A DNA stretch of 64,000 nt. It comes from Desulfacinum infernum DSM 9756. GTDB lineage: Bacteria > Desulfobacterota > Syntrophobacteria > Syntrophobacterales > DSM-9756. The stretch is taken from positions 1 to 64,000 of the forward strand of contig NZ_FQVB01000011.1 of assembly GCF_900129305.1 (NCBI RefSeq), written 5' to 3'. Of the stretch, positions 63,960 through 64,000 are shown piece by piece. The notes beneath the pieces were generated by a model, which was not told the DNA's origin, did not search any database, and worked only from the letters and a program-made list of their open reading frames with translations. The stretch's first letter is position 1. Every line of letters starts with the position of its first letter. A program made the translations under genes and the position numbers.

Positions 63960-64000
63960 ATGGCTCGAGTGACGGTGGAAGACTGCCTGAGGCAGGTGGA
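63960..64000 (+). CDS. rpoZ: RNA polymerase omega subunit, N-terminus only (cut by window end)
   Basis: The last 41 bases begin ATG at 63960 and translate as MARVTVEDCLRQV, matching the start of the omega subunit (MARVTVQDAVEKI in E. coli), which helps assemble RNA polymerase. AGGAAGGAGG lies about nine bases upstream. Only 13 codons are visible, so the call rests on this N-terminal match. The upstream spacer (63809-63959) has a GC-rich inverted pair (CGGGCGGGC/GCCCGCCCG at 63871-63893) and nothing else assignable. Confidence 0.85.
   Translation, partial: MARVTVEDCLRQV

Overview
The window is a 64 kb GC-rich bacterial segment with no rRNA, tRNA, CRISPR array or intact mobile element. Three things point to an anaerobic Desulfobacterota bacterium near Syntrophobacter, Desulfacinum or Desulfosoma: a tetrahydrofolate methyl branch of the Wood-Ljungdahl pathway (fhs, folD, metV, metF), heterodisulfide-reductase-type electron-transfer genes, and a selenoprotein paralogue of the MvhD family. 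The lineage is an inference from gene content and protein style; no marker-gene comparison was possible here.

Layout. 1-790: decayed transposase tails. 791-5431 (minus): the conserved origin-proximal cluster rpmH, rnpA, yidD, yidC, jag, mnmE. 5763-10207 (minus): phosphoglycerate mutase, a crotonase-fold protein and two trypsin-like Deg proteases. 10234-17771: a VanZ-like membrane protein, pgpA, an unrecognised 1570-residue protein with an HD-like centre, and a soluble histidine kinase. 17805-25054 (minus): dnaN, gyrB, gyrA, gpsA, with no dnaA beside dnaN. 25657-28379 (plus): fhs and folD. 28456-38146 (minus): hdrC, hdrB, a giant hdrA with an internal GltD/NfnB-like insert, a second hdrA and a cysteine-type mvhD. 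38238-39143 (minus): a GcvH-like protein with cysteine motifs. 39598-43069 (plus): a histidine kinase with an N-terminal Rossmann-like domain, an NtrC-type regulator and an archaemetzincin. 43335-46473 (plus): mvhD read through an in-frame TGA as selenocysteine, then metV, metF and a CooC/AcsF ATPase. 46508-50224: an IMP-cyclohydrolase-only PurH, purD, purE and a YrdC/Sua5 protein. 50228-54451: a MurG-HEAT fusion, mraY and a periplasmic molybdopterin-oxidoreductase-like protein. 54511-61531: two membrane sensor kinases flanking a UDP-glucose dehydrogenase gene, then a PduO-type adenosyltransferase. 61671-63754: groES-groEL behind a perfect CIRCE operator. 63960-end: the first codons of rpoZ.

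How the genes work together. Fhs and FolD interconvert formate and methylene-tetrahydrofolate. MetV-MetF interconvert methylene- and methyl-tetrahydrofolate. The Hdr and MvhD proteins are the likely electron-transfer partners of that energetically difficult step, and CooC would mature the CODH/ACS enzyme that takes the methyl group. This set can run towards acetate or, in sulfate reducers and syntrophs, oxidise acetyl units; the sequence does not show the direction.

The strongest observation is the selenocysteine codon at 43380-43382. A cysteine paralogue 15 kb away has Cys at exactly that position. Other points worth a second look are the HdrA insertion, the MurG-HEAT/MraY pair, the Rossmann-domain kinase in an overlapping operon with an archaemetzincin, the GcvH-like protein whose lipoyl-lysine position is Asp, the large HD-like protein, and two families of REP-like palindromes.
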